Positions 5,288 through 6,118 of a stretch of DNA of 6,118 nt are shown here, piece by piece. The notes beneath the pieces are model-generated. The model had not been told where the DNA came from. It worked only from the letters and a program-made list of their open reading frames with translations, and did not search any database. The stretch comes from CAZDYP01 sp964509505 (GTDB taxonomy: Bacteria > Chloroflexota > Anaerolineae > JACRMK01): NCBI GenBank assembly GCA_964509505.1, contig CAZDYP010000236.1, positions 1 to 6,118 on the forward strand, in the 5' to 3' direction. The position numbers and the translations under genes were made by a program. Each line of letters starts with the position of its first letter. Position 1 is the stretch's first letter.

Positions 5288-5956
5288 ATGACCACTGCTA
5301 TTCGCATCTTCCTCGCCGACGACCATCCCATCGTGCGCGATGGCTTGCGCGCGATTCTTAGCACACAACTTGATTTTGACGTGATAGGCGAAGCGAGCAA
5401 CGGCGCAGAAGCTGTGCAACAAATTTTACGGTTGCGGCCTGACGTGGCGTTGCTCGATTTGGGAATGCCTGTGGTGGATGGCGTCGAGGCGTTGAAACAA
5501 CTGCGCGAGGCGAATGCCGCAACACGTGTGATCGTCTTCACCGCCTTCGACACCGACGAGCGCATCGTCGCCGCCGTGCGTGCGGGCGCACAAGGTTATC
5601 TGTTGAAGGGCGCGCCGCGTGAAGAAATCTTTCAGGCGATTCGTGTCGTCGGCGCAGGTGGGTCGTTGCTGCAACCCATCGTCGCCTCGAAGCTGATGCA
5701 GCATCTCCACACACAACCCGACGAGCTGACGCCGCGCGAGCTCGAAGTGTTGCAATGCCTCGCGCGTGGAGATAGCAACAAAGAAATTGCCGCCGCATTG
5801 TTCATCACCGAACGCACCGTGAAGTTTCACGTCAGCGCCATCATCGCCAAACTCGGCGCGAGCAATCGCACCGAGGCGGTGGTCGAGTACCTCCGCTCGC
5901 CGCGCCCGGTATACCTGATTCGGCTCGAGGCGGATACCGCGCGCATCGCCGCCTGA
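5288..5956 (+). CDS. NarL/FixJ-type response regulator with atypical C-terminal tail
   Basis: 222-residue DNA-binding regulator. Receiver domain (about 4-120): acidic pair D11-D12, phospho-acceptor D57 in L-L-D-L-G-M-P, T85, and K107 in Y-L-L-K-G. LuxR-type helix-turn-helix (about 147-198): L-T-P-R-E-L-E-V-L, N-K-E-I-A, T-E-R-T-V-K-F-H-V and K-L-G-A-S-N-R-T-E-A-V. Phosphorylation by the adjacent kinase (1 nt upstream) should promote dimerisation and promoter binding. After V198 the family usually ends with a short amphipathic helix of the kind A-L-Q-R-G-L; here residues 199-222 (V-E-Y-L-R-S-P-R-P-V-Y-L-I and on) do not resemble it, and base composition is rising toward the high-GC end of the window. 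The true C-terminus may be different if the assembly is joined wrongly near 5880. Confidence 0.93.
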   Translation: MTTAIRIFLADDHPIVRDGLRAILSTQLDFDVIGEASNGAEAVQQILRLRPDVALLDLGMPVVDGVEALKQLREANAATRVIVFTAFDTDERIVAAVRAGAQGYLLKGAPREEIFQAIRVVGAGGSLLQPIVASKLMQHLHTQPDELTPRELEVLQCLARGDSNKEIAAALFITERTVKFHVSAIIAKLGASNRTEAVVEYLRSPRPVYLIRLEADTARIAA

Positions 5957-5977
5957 GCGCGGGTACCGTTTCCGCTC

Positions 5978-6118
5978 GTGAGCGCGGTGGACACGAGGAC
6001 GCTCCCCTGGAGCTGGTACACGGACCCGACCGTCCTCCAGCTCGAGCAGGAGCGCATCTTCCACCACGCGTGGCAGTACGTCGCCCGCCGCGACGAGATC
6101 GCCGAGCCCGGCTCGTTC
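5978..6118 (+). CDS. Rieske-type aromatic ring-hydroxylating oxygenase alpha subunit, N-terminal fragment
   Basis: 47 codons run open from GTG 5978 to the window edge. The protein L-P-W-S-W-Y-T-D-P followed by L-E-Q-E-R-I-F-H-H-A-W-Q-Y-V and E-I-A-E-P-G matches the conserved N-terminus of Rieske oxygenase alpha subunits (L-P-x-x-x-Y-T-D-P ... E-x-E-R-I-F-x-x-x-W-Q-Y-V ... E-P-G). These enzymes use a [2Fe-2S] cluster and mononuclear iron to hydroxylate aromatic or other organic substrates; the CxH and CxxH cluster ligands would lie beyond the window. No other start lies between the in-frame TGA at 5954-5956 and GTG 5978, apart from GTG 5987 just downstream; no clear Shine-Dalgarno. All 47 codons end in G or C, unlike the genes before it, suggesting a different, high-GC source. 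Confidence 0.8.
   Translation, partial: MSAVDTRTLPWSWYTDPTVLQLEQERIFHHAWQYVARRDEIAEPGSF

Noticed and set aside
5426..6067. 213-codon minus-strand open frame opposite the response regulator
   Set aside because: It is a shadow of GC-rich codons on the other strand. The + strand has an intact, motif-complete response regulator there.

Overview
The window reads as a fragment of a draft, probably metagenome-derived, bacterial scaffold. It contains two runs of exactly 100 N (3001-3100 and 4719-4818), the usual placeholder for gaps of unknown length. Gene style suggests Chloroflexota (Anaerolineae-like) for most of it: a nucleotidyltransferase/HepT-like pair, a COG4586-type ABC ATPase, a SIR2-like protein with an effector-associated-type tail, a NarL-family two-component pair, and intergenic heptamer and palindromic repeats. 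This is inference from family resemblance, not a database result. All recognised genes are on the + strand.

Layout. 51-407 and 404-895 encode a minimal nucleotidyltransferase (MntA-like antitoxin) and a HepT-like HEPN protein that overlap by 4 nt. One base later, 897-1886 encodes an ABC-2-type ATPase with no permease gene in view. 1958-2284 is a small cupin protein, flanked by two clusters of 7-bp repeats in opposite orientation. 2357 to the first gap is a SRAP (YedK/HMCES-type) DNA-protein crosslink protein missing its last residues. 3125-4396 is a SIR2-like protein with a coiled-coil and a C-terminal effector-associated-type region. 4421-4585 holds five 33-bp tandem repeats, each with a 19-bp palindrome or near-palindrome. 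4600-5286 is a NarL-type sensor histidine kinase broken by the second gap, followed after 1 nt by its LuxR-type response regulator (5288-5956). From 5978 to the window end is the start of a Rieske-type ring-hydroxylating oxygenase alpha subunit.

How the parts fit. Three modules (NTase/HEPN, SRAP and SIR2) belong to families used in toxin-antitoxin, genome-integrity or anti-phage roles, so the left two thirds looks like a small conflict/stress cluster, but no complete known system is present. The SIR2-like protein is the best candidate for something undescribed: its NAD-pocket TTNxD-type motif reads A-T-Q-W-D, and its C-terminal half is not an effector architecture I can name. The kinase/regulator pair is ordinary signalling of unknown stimulus.

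The last ~240 bases are about 70% GC by hand count, and all 47 codons of the Rieske fragment end in G or C (26 of 47 in the first codons of the response regulator). The regulator's last ~24 residues do not resemble a normal NarL C-terminus. This end may be a transfer boundary or an assembly misjoin to DNA of a high-GC organism.
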